64,000 nt of DNA from Citrobacter youngae (GTDB lineage Bacteria > Pseudomonadota > Gammaproteobacteria > Enterobacterales > Enterobacteriaceae): the NCBI RefSeq assembly GCF_003818115.1, contig NZ_RPOI01000024.1:1-64000 (forward strand). The letters are read 5' to 3'. Of this stretch, positions 30,958 to 40,660 are shown in pieces; within the stretch, counting starts at the first letter, position 1; the number at the start of each line of letters is the position of its first letter. The translations under genes were made by a program, and so were the position numbers. The notes beneath the pieces were generated by a model. It had not been told where the DNA came from. It saw only the letters and a list, made by a program, of their open reading frames with translations, and did not search any database.

Positions 30958-31414
30958 TCAGACGCTCCAGGTGTATCGTCAACAACACATCAGCATCTTC
31001 TGCACTAAGAGAAAACTGACTCGTACTCATTCCCTGTTCCGCCAGTAGGGCAAACACGTGTGGGACTGCATCCCACGCAGTTTTCAGCGCCAGTTCGCCT
31101 CCCCGTACGGAGGGCTGCCAGTGGATCAGACGTGTAAGAGAGCTTTGATATACCAATGGGGAAAAAGGAACCGGCCTCGCTTCAGAGGGAGAAAAGGGTT
31201 GTTCAACCGATGACGCCAGCAGATACAGATTGCGCCATTGATCTTGAATCGCCACGCGTTGACGGACTAATGCTGCCTGCTGCGCTTTCCGTTGTTGCTC
31301 TACAGGATAAAGGCACAACAGCGCAGCCGCGATCAGAACCAACATCCAGCCGCCCCAGCACAAAAGTCGAAACCGCGGCGTCTGCGCTAACCAGCCATCA
31401 CAAAGCGCCTGCAT
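30947..31414 (-). CDS. hofO: DNA-uptake protein HofO
   Basis: A 155-residue PilO-like protein with one N-terminal transmembrane segment (about residues 16-37, LLCWGGWMLVLIAAALLC) and a periplasmic region with a short coiled coil. The conserved part GGELALKTAWDAVP near residue 111 matches the E. coli protein. It is predicted to form an inner-membrane platform with HofN. The start overlaps hofN by 17 bases. The protein is about nine residues longer than the E. coli version as I recall it, mostly at the N-terminal region. Confidence 0.83.
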   Translation of the reverse strand: MQALCDGWLAQTPRFRLLCWGGWMLVLIAAALLCLYPVEQQRKAQQAALVRQRVAIQDQWRNLYLLASSVEQPFSPSEARPVPFSPLVYQSSLTRLIHWQPSVRGGELALKTAWDAVPHVFALLAEQGMSTSQFSLSAEDADVLLTIHLERLNDD

Positions 31415-31937
31415 GCATAACGCTCCGTATCAGACGATAGTGAAACTGCCAGTGTCCCTGCGCATCTTGTCGCGTTTCCCCTGAGCTTCCCAACTGAAAC
31501 CCAGGGTGTTTACGTAATTGCGTCTCCAGTCTATGAAGCGCAGCAACGTTCAGCGTCAGCCCTGTCAGCTCCAGCGTATCCTGCTGCCAGGTCATTCCTG
31601 TTAACCACGCCTGTTCTGGCAGCAACTCGGCCACCCCTTGTAAAACAGACTGCCAGCTTCGCATCTGTTCACGCCGTTTTTCTCTTTGTTGCGCCTGCTG
31701 CCATTGTTGTTGACGCTGTTGCAGGCGCGGCTTGAGCGCTATCAGGGTTTCAGCCCGCATTTTTTCGGCATCAGCCAGCAGTAAATCGACCCGATTATCT
31801 ACCCGAGAAAGCGCGTAATAACCCAACGCGATACCCACAATAACCAGTAAAGATCCACTCAATAATGCTCCCCACCATTGCAGACGGGCATACCGCCGCG
31901 ACTGACGCCAGGGCAAAAGATTGATGTTCGCCGTCAT
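31398..31937 (-). CDS. hofN: DNA-uptake protein HofN
   Basis: A 179-residue PilN-like protein opening with the family motif NINLLPWRQSRR, which in PilN binds the PilM cytoplasmic partner. One transmembrane segment follows (about 22-46), then a Gln/Arg-rich coiled coil (LQQRQQQWQQAQQREKRR) and a small periplasmic domain. It starts at the base where hofM ends, so hofM and hofN are coupled. Function in DNA uptake is inferred from type IV pilus homology. Confidence 0.86.
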   Translation of the reverse strand: MTANINLLPWRQSRRYARLQWWGALLSGSLLVIVGIALGYYALSRVDNRVDLLLADAEKMRAETLIALKPRLQQRQQQWQQAQQREKRREQMRSWQSVLQGVAELLPEQAWLTGMTWQQDTLELTGLTLNVAALHRLETQLRKHPGFQLGSSGETRQDAQGHWQFHYRLIRSVMHAGAL

Positions 31938-32716
31938 CAGTACACACCTCCCATCGCCAGCCCAAGCGCAACAGCAAAGTTGTGGCTTTCCGTTGGAATC
32001 GGTGGCTGGCGGACGGACACCGCATTAAAGGGATCAAAGCCACCAGCGTCACATAGCGCAATATCCACAGGGCAAAGAGATAATGCCGCGGCAAGCGCGT
32101 CAATATCGTCAATTTCCCCCGTCGATTTACGTCCCCATGCCGTGCGGCTCGCCCAGAGCCATTGGGTATCGTCACGCCATGCCAGACACGATTGATGCAC
32201 GGGTAAATAAGGAATTAATCGCTGCAAGGCGCTGGCATCCGGCGTAATGGCCGTAACCTGTACTTTCAGGGGATGCATCAGTGTCAGGAGTGCCGATATT
32301 TCTTTGCTTTGTGCCGCCGTCACGTTGAACGCCGGGCTTAGCGTGTCTTCGCTATAATCAAACTGCAGCGCATCCGGCTCCATATCCAGTTCGCGAGCCA
32401 TTGCCCCAGACAACCATGCCGTTTGCTCTGGTTCGCGTAGGGTCATTGCTGGACGGGGTAACTTTTTTTGTAACGTCCTGTTGGCAGGAAAAGAAAGATG
32501 AATATGGTGCCTGTGCGGTAGTTCACGGCTCCACGGCAGGAGCACCGCAGTAAGCTGTTCCGGCTCACGAATGTGCCCATCGACGACAACCTGATGTGCC
32601 AGCGGCATACGCCACCAGCGTTGTAGGACCCAACCGGATGCGTCACGAACGATAGCGACAGCCAGCGCATCATGTTGCTGAATATGCAGACCAATTTTCC
32701 ATATACGAAAAGCCAT
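31937..32716 (-). CDS. hofM: DNA-uptake protein HofM
   Basis: A 259-residue PilM-like protein with an actin-type fold expected; it is cytoplasmic and has no signal peptide. The family stretch QTAWLSGAMARELDMEPDAL, DYSEDTLSPAFNV and the C-terminal FAVALGLAMGG are intact. The ATG at 32716 (MAFRIWKIGLH) is preferred to an in-frame ATG 15 codons upstream because it gives the family length. It is first in the leftward hofMNOPQ operon and divergent from mrcA across 120 bases, a conserved arrangement. In relatives this operon is induced by Sxy with CRP; I could not identify a clear CRP-S site. Confidence 0.87.
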   Translation of the reverse strand: MAFRIWKIGLHIQQHDALAVAIVRDASGWVLQRWWRMPLAHQVVVDGHIREPEQLTAVLLPWSRELPHRHHIHLSFPANRTLQKKLPRPAMTLREPEQTAWLSGAMARELDMEPDALQFDYSEDTLSPAFNVTAAQSKEISALLTLMHPLKVQVTAITPDASALQRLIPYLPVHQSCLAWRDDTQWLWASRTAWGRKSTGEIDDIDALAAALSLCPVDIALCDAGGFDPFNAVSVRQPPIPTESHNFAVALGLAMGGVY

Positions 32717-32836
32717 TGCTGATGATCTCCTTATCACCCGTTCCTTCAACGGGTATATCAATGCGTCTGGCTTGCCTTTATACTACCGCGCGTTTGTTTA
32801 TAAACTGCCCAAATGCCACTAAATGGGAAATCTCCA

Positions 32837-35389
32837 GTGAAGTTCGTAAAGTATTTATTAATCCTTGCAGTATGTTGCATCCTGCTGGGAGCAGGCTCGA
32901 TCTATGGCCTTTATCGCTATATCGAGCCACAATTACCTGACGTCGCGACGCTAAAAGATGTGCGTCTGCAGATCCCAATGCAGGTTTACAGTGCTGACGG
33001 CGAACTCATCGCGCAATATGGCGAGAAACGTCGAATTCCGGTTACGCTGGATCAAATGCCGCCGGTAATGGTTAAAGCCTTTATCGCCACAGAAGACAGC
33101 CGCTTCTATGAGCACCACGGGGTGGACCCGGTGGGGATCTTCCGTGCGGCCAGCGTCGCGTTGTTCTCCGGCCACGCCTCACAAGGGGCCAGTACCATTA
33201 CCCAACAGTTGGCGAGAAACTTCTTCCTGAGTCCGGAACGTACGCTGATGCGTAAGATCAAAGAAGTGTTCCTGGCTATTCGTATTGAGCAATTGCTGAG
33301 TAAAGACGAGATCCTCGAGCTTTATCTGAACAAGATCTATCTGGGGTATCGCGCCTATGGCGTGGGTGCTGCCGCGCAGGTCTATTTCGGCAAGACAGTT
33401 GATCAACTCAGCTTAAGTGAAATCGCGGTGATCGCCGGTCTGCCAAAAGCGCCGTCAACCTTCAACCCGCTCTATTCGATGGACCGGGCAACTGCGCGCC
33501 GTAACGTTGTACTGTCGCGTATGTTGAGCGAAAACTACATCACCCAGGCCCAATACGATCAGGCACGTAGTGAAGCGATCGATGCCAACTATCACGCGCC
33601 GGAAATCGCTTTCTCAGCCCCTTATCTGTCTGAGATGGTGCGCCAGGAGATGTATAACCGTTATGGTGAGAAAGCCTATGAAGACGGGTATCGCATCACC
33701 ACCACCATTACACGCAAAGTACAGCAGGCAGCTCAGCAGGCAGTACGCAACAACGTGATGGATTACGACATGCGCCACGGCTACCGCGGCCCGTCGAACG
33801 TGCTGTGGAAAGTGGGCGGGAGCAGTTGGGACAGCAAAAAAATCACCGATACGCTAAAAGCGCTACCGACCTACGGCCCGCTGCTGCCCGCGGTTGTCAC
33901 CAGCGCCAACCCACAGGAAGCGACCGCTGCGTTGGCGGATGGAACATCGGTGTCATTACGTATGGAAGGTATGCGCTGGGCGCGTCCTTATCGTTCGGAT
34001 ACTCAACAAGGCCCAACACCGCGTAAAGTGACCGACGTAGTACAGACTGGCCAGCAAATCTGGGTACGCCAGGTGGGAGATGCCTGGTGGCTGGCGCAAG
34101 TGCCGGACGTTAACTCCGCACTGGTTTCTATTAACCCGCAAAACGGTGCAGTGCTGGCACTGGTGGGGGGTTTTGACTTCAACCAGAGCAAGTTTAACCG
34201 TGCAACCCAGGCGTTACGCCAGGTGGGTTCTAACATCAAACCTTTCCTGTATACCGCCGCGATGGATAAAGGCCTGACGCTGGCAAGTATGCTGAATGAC
34301 GTACCGATTTCCCGTTGGGATGCCGGTGCAGGTTCTGACTGGCAGCCAAAAAACTCACCGCCACAATATGCTGGCCCTATCCGCTTACGTCAGGGGCTCG
34401 GCCAGTCGAAAAACGTGGTGATGGTTCGTGCCATGCGCGCAATGGGTGTGGATTACGCGGCAGAGTATCTGCAGCGTTTCGGCTTTCCGGCACAGAATAT
34501 TGTGCATACTGAATCACTGGCGCTGGGTTCAGCCTCGTTCACTCCGCTGCAGGTTGCTCGCGGTTACGCGGTAATGGCAAACGGCGGGTTCCTGGTCGAC
34601 CCGTATTTCATCAGTAAGATTGAAAGCGATATGGGTGGCGTTATCTTTGAGGCGAAGCCAAAAATTGCCTGCCCGGAATGTGATATCCCGGTAATTTACG
34701 GCGATACGCAGAAGTCTAACGTGCTGGAAAACAGTAACGTTGAAGATGTTGCGGTATCTCAGGAACAACAAAACGCCGCCGTGCCAATGCCACAGCTTGA
34801 GCAAGCTAACCAGGCGCTGGTCGCACAAAGCGGCACGCAAGAATACGCACCGCACGTCATCAACACGCCGCTGGCCTTCCTGATCAAGAGCGCGTTGAAC
34901 ACCAATATCTTTGGTGAACCAGGCTGGATGGGAACCGGCTGGCGTGCAGGACGCGATTTACAGCGCCATGACATCGGCGGGAAAACCGGGACAACCAACA
35001 GCTCGAAAGATGCATGGTTCTCCGGCTACGGCCCAGGGGTGGTGACCTCGGTATGGATCGGCTTTGATGATCATCGCCGCGATCTCGGACATACGACGGC
35101 ATCCGGCGCGATCAAAGACCAAATCTCCGGCTACGAAGGCGGTGCCAAGAGTGCGCAGCCTGCATGGGATGCCTACATGAAGAGTGTATTAGAAGGTGTT
35201 CCTGAGCAGCCGCTGACACCACCACCGGGTATCGTTACGGTCAATATCGATCGTAGCACCGGCCAACTGGCAAACGGCGGTAACAGCCGTGCAGAGTATT
35301 TCATTGAAGGTACTCAGCCAACGCAACAGGCGGTACATGAGGTGGGGACAACCATTATTGATAATGGTGAGACGCACGAGTTGTTCTAA
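32837..35389 (+). CDS. mrcA: Penicillin-binding protein 1A (MrcA/PonA)
   Basis: Bifunctional class A PBP that polymerises and cross-links peptidoglycan during cell elongation, activated by LpoA. The 850 residues start from GTG at 32837, which gives the family N terminus VKFVKYLLILAV (cytoplasmic stub plus one transmembrane segment); an in-frame ATG eight codons upstream is less likely. The glycosyltransferase domain shows EDSRFYEHHG and ASTITQQLARN. The transpeptidase domain has the serine motif GSNIKPF near 465, SKN in GQSKNVV, and KTGT in GGKTGTTNSSKD. An OB-like insert lies between them. Confidence 0.97.
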   Translation: MKFVKYLLILAVCCILLGAGSIYGLYRYIEPQLPDVATLKDVRLQIPMQVYSADGELIAQYGEKRRIPVTLDQMPPVMVKAFIATEDSRFYEHHGVDPVGIFRAASVALFSGHASQGASTITQQLARNFFLSPERTLMRKIKEVFLAIRIEQLLSKDEILELYLNKIYLGYRAYGVGAAAQVYFGKTVDQLSLSEIAVIAGLPKAPSTFNPLYSMDRATARRNVVLSRMLSENYITQAQYDQARSEAIDANYHAPEIAFSAPYLSEMVRQEMYNRYGEKAYEDGYRITTTITRKVQQAAQQAVRNNVMDYDMRHGYRGPSNVLWKVGGSSWDSKKITDTLKALPTYGPLLPAVVTSANPQEATAALADGTSVSLRMEGMRWARPYRSDTQQGPTPRKVTDVVQTGQQIWVRQVGDAWWLAQVPDVNSALVSINPQNGAVLALVGGFDFNQSKFNRATQALRQVGSNIKPFLYTAAMDKGLTLASMLNDVPISRWDAGAGSDWQPKNSPPQYAGPIRLRQGLGQSKNVVMVRAMRAMGVDYAAEYLQRFGFPAQNIVHTESLALGSASFTPLQVARGYAVMANGGFLVDPYFISKIESDMGGVIFEAKPKIACPECDIPVIYGDTQKSNVLENSNVEDVAVSQEQQNAAVPMPQLEQANQALVAQSGTQEYAPHVINTPLAFLIKSALNTNIFGEPGWMGTGWRAGRDLQRHDIGGKTGTTNSSKDAWFSGYGPGVVTSVWIGFDDHRRDLGHTTASGAIKDQISGYEGGAKSAQPAWDAYMKSVLEGVPEQPLTPPPGIVTVNIDRSTGQLANGGNSRAEYFIEGTQPTQQAVHEVGTTIIDNGETHELF

Positions 35390-35394
35390 TCTTT

Positions 35395-35495
35395 TGCCGG
35401 ATGACGCTTCGCTTATCCGGCCTACATTTTCGGCACAATTATTTGATATTGCTGGATTTTGTAGGCCGGATAAGGCGACATCCACCATCCGGCAA
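35395..35495. repeat. REP pair between mrcA and nudE
   Basis: Opposed REP palindromes TTGCCGGATGACGCTTCG... and GTAGGCCGGATAAGGCG... fill the gap between convergent mrcA and nudE. Confidence 0.88.
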
Positions 35496-35501
35496 TGTCG
35501 A

Positions 35502-36062
35502 TTAAAACCGCCCCTGCCCTTTCAGCCATTCGCGTACCAGGAACAGCGCACTGACATTACGCGCTTCGTGGAAGTCAGGGTCTTCTAACAGATCCATCAA
35601 ATGCGCCAGCGGCCAGCGCACCTGTGGCAATGGCTCGGGCTCATCACCTTCCAGCGACTCAGGATAAAGATCCTCAGCGACCACAATATTCATCTTGCTG
35701 GAGAAATAGGAAGGCGCCATGCTGAGTTTTTTCAAAAACGTCAGGTCCTTCGCACCGTATCCCACTTCTTCTTTCAGTTCCCGGTTAGCCGCTTCAAACA
35801 CGCTTTCACCCGGATCGATTAACCCTTTGGAAAAACCAAGCTCGTAGGATTCAGTTCCGACCGCATATTCGCGAATGAGGATCAGGTGGTCATCCACAAT
35901 CGGCACAATCATTACCGCTTCGCGCGTGGATGGGCGCATACGCTCATAAACACGACGTACGCCGTTGCTGAACTCAAGGTCCACGCTTTCGACTTTAAAT
36001 AGCCGGGATTGTGCGACGGTTTCCACTTTCAAAATCGTGGGCTTTTGTAATGATTTGCTCAT
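35502..36062 (-). CDS. nudE: ADP compounds hydrolase NudE
   Basis: Nudix hydrolase that cleaves ADP-ribose, NADH and diadenosine polyphosphates. The 186 residues contain the Nudix box, GLIDPGESVFEAANRELKEE followed by VG, matching GX5EX7REUXEEXGU. The protein starts MSKSLQKPTIL; a second methionine immediately upstream is in frame and would add one residue. The gene is divergent from igaA across about 320 bases and convergent with mrcA. It is isolated as a single-gene unit. Confidence 0.95.
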   Translation of the reverse strand: MSKSLQKPTILKVETVAQSRLFKVESVDLEFSNGVRRVYERMRPSTREAVMIVPIVDDHLILIREYAVGTESYELGFSKGLIDPGESVFEAANRELKEEVGYGAKDLTFLKKLSMAPSYFSSKMNIVVAEDLYPESLEGDEPEPLPQVRWPLAHLMDLLEDPDFHEARNVSALFLVREWLKGQGRF

Positions 36063-36384
36063 CATGAGGATCTTTGCTGTGAAATCTGGGGTTATTGTGC
36101 GATATACAGCACGGTTTCGGCAATGTGAATTGCCGTTTATTTACATTTATGTAACGTACTAAAAGTTAATCCCTATTTCAAATTAAAAGTCAATAGGTTG
36201 AAATAACTCCAGGAATTTGCTGATATTCCGTTTTTGGTGATTTTGCTATTATTCGCATTTATTGGGCTGTACTTAAAGATGCTCAAGTTCAACTCCACAC
36301 TTGCCGATAGCCAACCACAGAATCACGAATATTGAACAGGGTGCGACTGACCACGCCTGACAGACTAAGTAAGATGGGGAAAGC
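36063..36384. other. nudE-igaA divergent intergenic region
   Basis: About 320 AT-rich bases with no recognised gene. A -10-like TATTAT lies near 36247-36252, upstream of igaA. The leader after it carries no obvious operator. Promoters for both genes should lie here. Confidence 0.55.
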
Positions 36385-38520
36385 ATGAGCACCATTCTGA
36401 TTTTTTTAGCTGCTTTGCTGGCCTGCTCATTGCTTGCAGGGTGGCGATTCAGATCAAAATTCAGACAACAAAAATTACCGTTGAGCAACGTCTTCTCTGA
36501 CGCCTCTAAGCGTAAACTAACACCCGAAGAACGTGGCGCGGTCGAAAACTATCTCGAAAACCTCAGTCAAATTCAGCAGGTACCTGGCCCAACAGGTGCC
36601 AGTTCGGCACCGGTATCGTTAACCCTGAATGCCCAAAGTAATAGCGTCATCGTACTGACGCATTCAATTACGCGCTATGGCATCACCACCGACGATCCGA
36701 ATAAATGGCGCTATTATCTCGACTCCGTCGAAGTGCATTTGCCTCCCTTCTGGGAACAATACATCAATGACGAAAACAGCGTTGAGCTGATCCACACCAA
36801 TACGCTGCCGCTGGTTATCTCGTTGAACGGTCATACGTTGAAAGAGTATATGCAGGAAGCGCGCGGCTACGCCCTACAGCACACCGCGTCTACTCAGGCA
36901 TCTATTCGTGGTGAAGAAAGCGAGCAGATTGAACTGCTGAATATTCGTCAGGAAACGCATGAAGAATATGCTCTCAGCCGCCCGTCGGGATTGCGCGAAG
37001 CGTTACTGATTGCTGCCTCATTCCTGCTGTTCTTTTTCTGTTTAATCATGCCAGACACGTTCGTACCGTGGACCGCCGGTGGCGCGGTGTTGCTGCTGGC
37101 TGCGGGTCTGTGGGGCCTGTTTGCACCACCGTCTAAAACGGCTCTACGAGAAATCCACTGTCTGCGTGGCACTCCACGTCGCTGGGGGCTGTTTGGTGAA
37201 AACGATCAGGAGCAAATTAATAATATCTCCCTGGGTATTATTGACCTGATTTATCCACCACACTGGCAACCTTACATTGCACAGGACCTTGGCCAGCAAA
37301 CGGATATTGATATCTATCTGGATCGCCATGTTGTCCGCCAGGGGCGTTTTTTATCTTTGCATGACGAGGTGAAAAACTTCCCGTTGCAACACTGGCTACG
37401 CAGCGCCGTCGTTGCCGGCGGTTCGTTGCTGGTATTGCTAATGCTGCTGTTTTGGGTCCCGTTGGATATGCCAATTAAACTTACGCTTTCCTGGATGAAA
37501 GGGGCGCAAACAGTTGAGGCCACCAGCGTAAAGCAACTGGAAAAGGCAGGCGTTCGCGTGGGCGACACGCTGCATCTGAGTGGCACAGGGATGTGTAACA
37601 TCCACACTCAGGGGAGCTGGAACGCACAACCCGCGACACCTTTTATGCCATTTGATTGTTCGCAGATTATCTGGAATGACGCGCGCGCCCTGCCGCTGCC
37701 TGAGTCCGACCTGGTCAATAAGGCGACCGCACTGACCCAAAGCGTTAGCCGCCAACTGCATCCCAAACCCGACGATGACTCTCGCGTCAGCTCATCATTA
37801 CGCTCAGCCATTCAGAAGTCCGGCATGGTATTGCTGGATGATTTTGGCGATATTGTCCTGAAAACCGCCGATTTGTGTGCCGCCGAAGATGAATGCGTAC
37901 GCCTGAAAAATGCCCTGGTTAACCTGGGTAACAGTAAGGACTGGAACGCTCTGGTTAAGCGAGCAAACGCCGGGAAACTGGATGGTGTGAATGTGCTGTT
38001 GCGCCCGGTAAGCGCCGAATCACTGGATAACCTGGTGAATACCTCTACGGCACCGTTCATTTCACGCGAGACCGCCCGGGCGGCTCAGGCACTGAATAGC
38101 CCTGCCCCCGGTGGTTTCCTGATTATCAGTGACGAAGGCAGCGACCTGGTTGATCAGCCCTGGCCGGCGACCTCGTTGTACGACTATCCGCCACAAGAGC
38201 AATGGAACGCTTTCCAGCGCCTTGCCCAGATGTTGATGCAAACGCCATTTCGCGCTGAAGGGATTGTCACCAACATCTCGACCGACGCCAACGGTACCCA
38301 GCACATTGGCCTGCACCGGATCCCGGATCGTTCAGGTTTATGGCGTTACCTTGGCACCACGCTGCTGATGCTCTCCATGCTGGGATGCGCTATCTACAAC
38401 AGCGTTCAGGCATTCAGACGCTACCAGCGTCATCGTTCGCGCATCGCGGAAATTCAGGAATATTACGAGAGTTGCCTGAATCCAACGCTGCTTGAAGACC
38501 CAGAAAGCCTGATTCGATAA
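36385..38520 (+). CDS. igaA: Rcs phosphorelay inhibitor IgaA (YrfF)
   Basis: Inner-membrane repressor of the RcsCDB envelope-stress phosphorelay, restraining RcsD until RcsF engages it in the periplasm. The 711 residues match the family length. A hydrophobic N-terminal segment (STILIFLAALLACSLLAGW), a pair of segments near 205-245, one near 340-360 and one near 655-675 frame a large periplasmic domain at about 361-655. That domain contains cysteines that form the structural disulfides. Loss of IgaA is normally lethal because of Rcs over-activation, so an intact frame is expected. Confidence 0.95.
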   Translation: MSTILIFLAALLACSLLAGWRFRSKFRQQKLPLSNVFSDASKRKLTPEERGAVENYLENLSQIQQVPGPTGASSAPVSLTLNAQSNSVIVLTHSITRYGITTDDPNKWRYYLDSVEVHLPPFWEQYINDENSVELIHTNTLPLVISLNGHTLKEYMQEARGYALQHTASTQASIRGEESEQIELLNIRQETHEEYALSRPSGLREALLIAASFLLFFFCLIMPDTFVPWTAGGAVLLLAAGLWGLFAPPSKTALREIHCLRGTPRRWGLFGENDQEQINNISLGIIDLIYPPHWQPYIAQDLGQQTDIDIYLDRHVVRQGRFLSLHDEVKNFPLQHWLRSAVVAGGSLLVLLMLLFWVPLDMPIKLTLSWMKGAQTVEATSVKQLEKAGVRVGDTLHLSGTGMCNIHTQGSWNAQPATPFMPFDCSQIIWNDARALPLPESDLVNKATALTQSVSRQLHPKPDDDSRVSSSLRSAIQKSGMVLLDDFGDIVLKTADLCAAEDECVRLKNALVNLGNSKDWNALVKRANAGKLDGVNVLLRPVSAESLDNLVNTSTAPFISRETARAAQALNSPAPGGFLIISDEGSDLVDQPWPATSLYDYPPQEQWNAFQRLAQMLMQTPFRAEGIVTNISTDANGTQHIGLHRIPDRSGLWRYLGTTLLMLSMLGCAIYNSVQAFRRYQRHRSRIAEIQEYYESCLNPTLLEDPESLIR

Positions 38521-38582
38521 CACGCCCGCGCGACGGAATATGCTACCCTGTCGCGCATCTTATTTTCCTCTGGGGAGTTTCC

Positions 38583-39251
38583 ATGCACATAGATATTGCC
38601 TGGCAGGACGTCGACACCGTTCTGCTGGATATGGACGGTACGCTGCTCGATCTGGCATTCGATAACTATTTCTGGCAAAAACTGGTGCCGGAAACCTACG
38701 GCGCGCAGCAGGGTATCTCTCCCCAGGAAGCCCAGGAATTTATTCGTCAGCAGTATCATGCCGTACAGCATACGCTAAACTGGTACTGCCTGGATTACTG
38801 GAGCGAACGCCTGGGTCTGGATATATGCGCCATGACAACCGCACAGGGACCACGCGCCGTACTGCGTGAAGATACGGTACCGTTCCTTGATGCCCTAAAA
38901 GCGAGCGGCAAACGTCGTATTTTGCTCACCAATGCGCATCCGCATAACCTGGCGGTGAAGCTTCAGCATACCGGTCTGGCCTCACACCTTGATTTATTAC
39001 TTTCCACCCACACATTTGGTTATCCCAAAGAGGATCAGCGGTTATGGCACGCTGTCGCTGAAGAAACGGGAATGAGTGCAGAGAAGACGTTGTTTATTGA
39101 CGACAGCGAACCAATTCTCGACGCCGCTGCTCAATTCGGCATTCGTTACTGCCTCGGCGTAACCAATCCCGACTCAGGTACAGCGGAAAAACAGTACGCA
39201 CGCCATCCGTCACTGAATGACTACCGCCGACTGATCCCCTCACTGATGTGA
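38583..39251 (+). CDS. yrfG: HAD-family nucleotidase YrfG
   Basis: A 222-residue HAD hydrolase; the E. coli protein dephosphorylates purine nucleoside monophosphates such as GMP and IMP. The nucleophile motif DMDGTLLDL has D16 and D18. ILLTNAHPH provides motif II and FIDDSEPILDAA motif IV, with the lysine in GYPKEDQ. All are intact. It is 11 bases upstream of hslR and is probably co-transcribed with hslR-hslO, a conserved order. The ribosome-binding site GGGGAG precedes the ATG. Confidence 0.93.
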   Translation: MHIDIAWQDVDTVLLDMDGTLLDLAFDNYFWQKLVPETYGAQQGISPQEAQEFIRQQYHAVQHTLNWYCLDYWSERLGLDICAMTTAQGPRAVLREDTVPFLDALKASGKRRILLTNAHPHNLAVKLQHTGLASHLDLLLSTHTFGYPKEDQRLWHAVAEETGMSAEKTLFIDDSEPILDAAAQFGIRYCLGVTNPDSGTAEKQYARHPSLNDYRRLIPSLM

Positions 39252-39261
39252 AGGAGACGCC

Positions 39262-39663
39262 ATGAAAGAGAAGCCCCCTGTCGAAGTCAGGCTGGATAAA
39301 TGGCTGTGGGCAGCACGCTTTTATAAAACGCGCGCAGTCGCCCGCGAAATGGTTGAAGGCGGTAAGGTGCATTACAACGGGCAGCGCAGCAAGCCGAGTA
39401 AGATTGTCGAGCTAAATGCCACCCTCACCCTGCGCCAGGGAAATGACGAACGAACGGTCATTATTAAAGCCATTAGCGAGCAGCGTCGCCCGGCAACTGA
39501 AGCCGTTATGCTGTATGAAGAAACCGCGGAAAGCGTGGAAAAACGCGAAAAAATGGCGCTGGCGCGTAAACTTAACGCGTTAACCATGCCGCACCCGGAC
39601 AGGCGACCGGACAAAAAAGAGCGCCGCGACCTGTTACGATTTAAACACGGCGACAGCGAGTGA
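39262..39663 (+). CDS. hslR: Ribosome-associated heat shock protein Hsp15 (HslR)
   Basis: A small basic RNA-binding protein that rescues stalled 50S subunits still carrying peptidyl-tRNA. The 133 residues consist of an N-terminal S4 alpha-L RNA-binding domain (RLDKWLWAARFYKTRAVA at 9-26, then VHYNGQRSKPS) and a highly charged C-terminal helix. It belongs to the heat-shock (sigma-32) regulon in relatives; a dedicated promoter was not identified here. It is followed by hslO after 24 bases. Confidence 0.96.
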   Translation: MKEKPPVEVRLDKWLWAARFYKTRAVAREMVEGGKVHYNGQRSKPSKIVELNATLTLRQGNDERTVIIKAISEQRRPATEAVMLYEETAESVEKREKMALARKLNALTMPHPDRRPDKKERRDLLRFKHGDSE

Positions 39664-39687
39664 CTGTCACCTGCAAGAGAGATGATT

Positions 39688-40566
39688 ATGCCGCAACATG
39701 ACCAATTACATCGTTATCTGTTTGAAAACTTTGCCGTGCGCGGCGAACTGGTAACCGTTTCGCAAACCCTGCAACAGATCCTCGAAAATCATACTTACCC
39801 ACAGCCGGTCAAAACCGTGCTGGCGGAGCTGCTGGTTGCCACCAGCCTGCTGACCGCGACGCTGAAGTTTGACGGTGATATCACCGTACAGCTGCAGGGC
39901 GACGGTCCGTTGAGCCTGGCGGTCATTAACGGCAACAACAACCAGCAGATGCGCGGCGTGGCTCGTATACAAGGCGATATCCCTGAAGATGCCGATCTGA
40001 AAACACTGGTTGGCAACGGCTATCTGGTGATCACTATTACACCGGAAGAAGGCGAACGCTATCAGGGCGTGGTCGGTCTGGAAGGTGACACGCTGGCGGC
40101 CTGCCTGGAAGATTACTTCATGCGTTCAGAACAGCTGCCGACGCGTCTGTTTATCCGCACTGGCGACGTCGACGGTAAACCTGCTGCTGGCGGTATGCTG
40201 TTGCAGGTCATGCCAGCGCAAAACGCACAGGCAGATGATTTCGATCACCTTGCCGCACTGACAGAAACCATCAAAGCCGAAGAGTTGCTGACGCTGCCAG
40301 CCAACGAAGTTCTGTGGCGTTTGTACCACGAAGAAGAAGTCACCCTCTACGATCCTCAGGATGTTGAGTTCAAATGCACCTGTTCACGCGAACGCTGCGC
40401 GGGCGCTCTGAAAACGCTGCCGGATGAAGAAGTTGACAGCATTCTGGCAGAAGAAGGTGAAATCGATATGCACTGCGATTATTGCGGTAGCCACTATCTG
40501 TTTAACGCCATGGATATTGCAGAGATCCGCAGCAACGCCTCCCCTGCCGATCCACAGGTGCATTAA
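39688..40566 (+). CDS. hslO: Redox-regulated chaperone Hsp33 (HslO)
   Basis: Holding chaperone switched on by oxidative unfolding when its zinc is released. The 292 residues have the N-terminal chaperone core and, near the C terminus, four zinc-binding cysteines in a C-x-C and C-x2-C pattern: KCTCSRERC and HCDYCGSHY. The ATG at 39688 ([10 protein letters not shown]) gives the family length; another ATG two codons upstream is possible. It ends the yrfG-hslR-hslO unit and faces the convergent yhgE with a REP pair in between. Confidence 0.97.
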   Translation: MPQHDQLHRYLFENFAVRGELVTVSQTLQQILENHTYPQPVKTVLAELLVATSLLTATLKFDGDITVQLQGDGPLSLAVINGNNNQQMRGVARIQGDIPEDADLKTLVGNGYLVITITPEEGERYQGVVGLEGDTLAACLEDYFMRSEQLPTRLFIRTGDVDGKPAAGGMLLQVMPAQNAQADDFDHLAALTETIKAEELLTLPANEVLWRLYHEEEVTLYDPQDVEFKCTCSRERCAGALKTLPDEEVDSILAEEGEIDMHCDYCGSHYLFNAMDIAEIRSNASPADPQVH

Positions 40567-40575
40567 TCCCCGTTT

Positions 40576-40655
40576 TGCCCGGTGGCGCAACGCTTATCGG
40601 GCCTACGGTAAAACTTTTGTCGGCCGGATGAGGCGCTCGCGCCGCCATCCGGCAA
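40576..40655. repeat. REP pair between hslO and yhgE
   Basis: Two REP palindromes, TGCCCGGTGGCGCAACG... and CGGCCGGATGAGGCG..., occupy the 94-base gap between convergent genes. Confidence 0.82.
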
Positions 40656-40660
40656 CAGAT

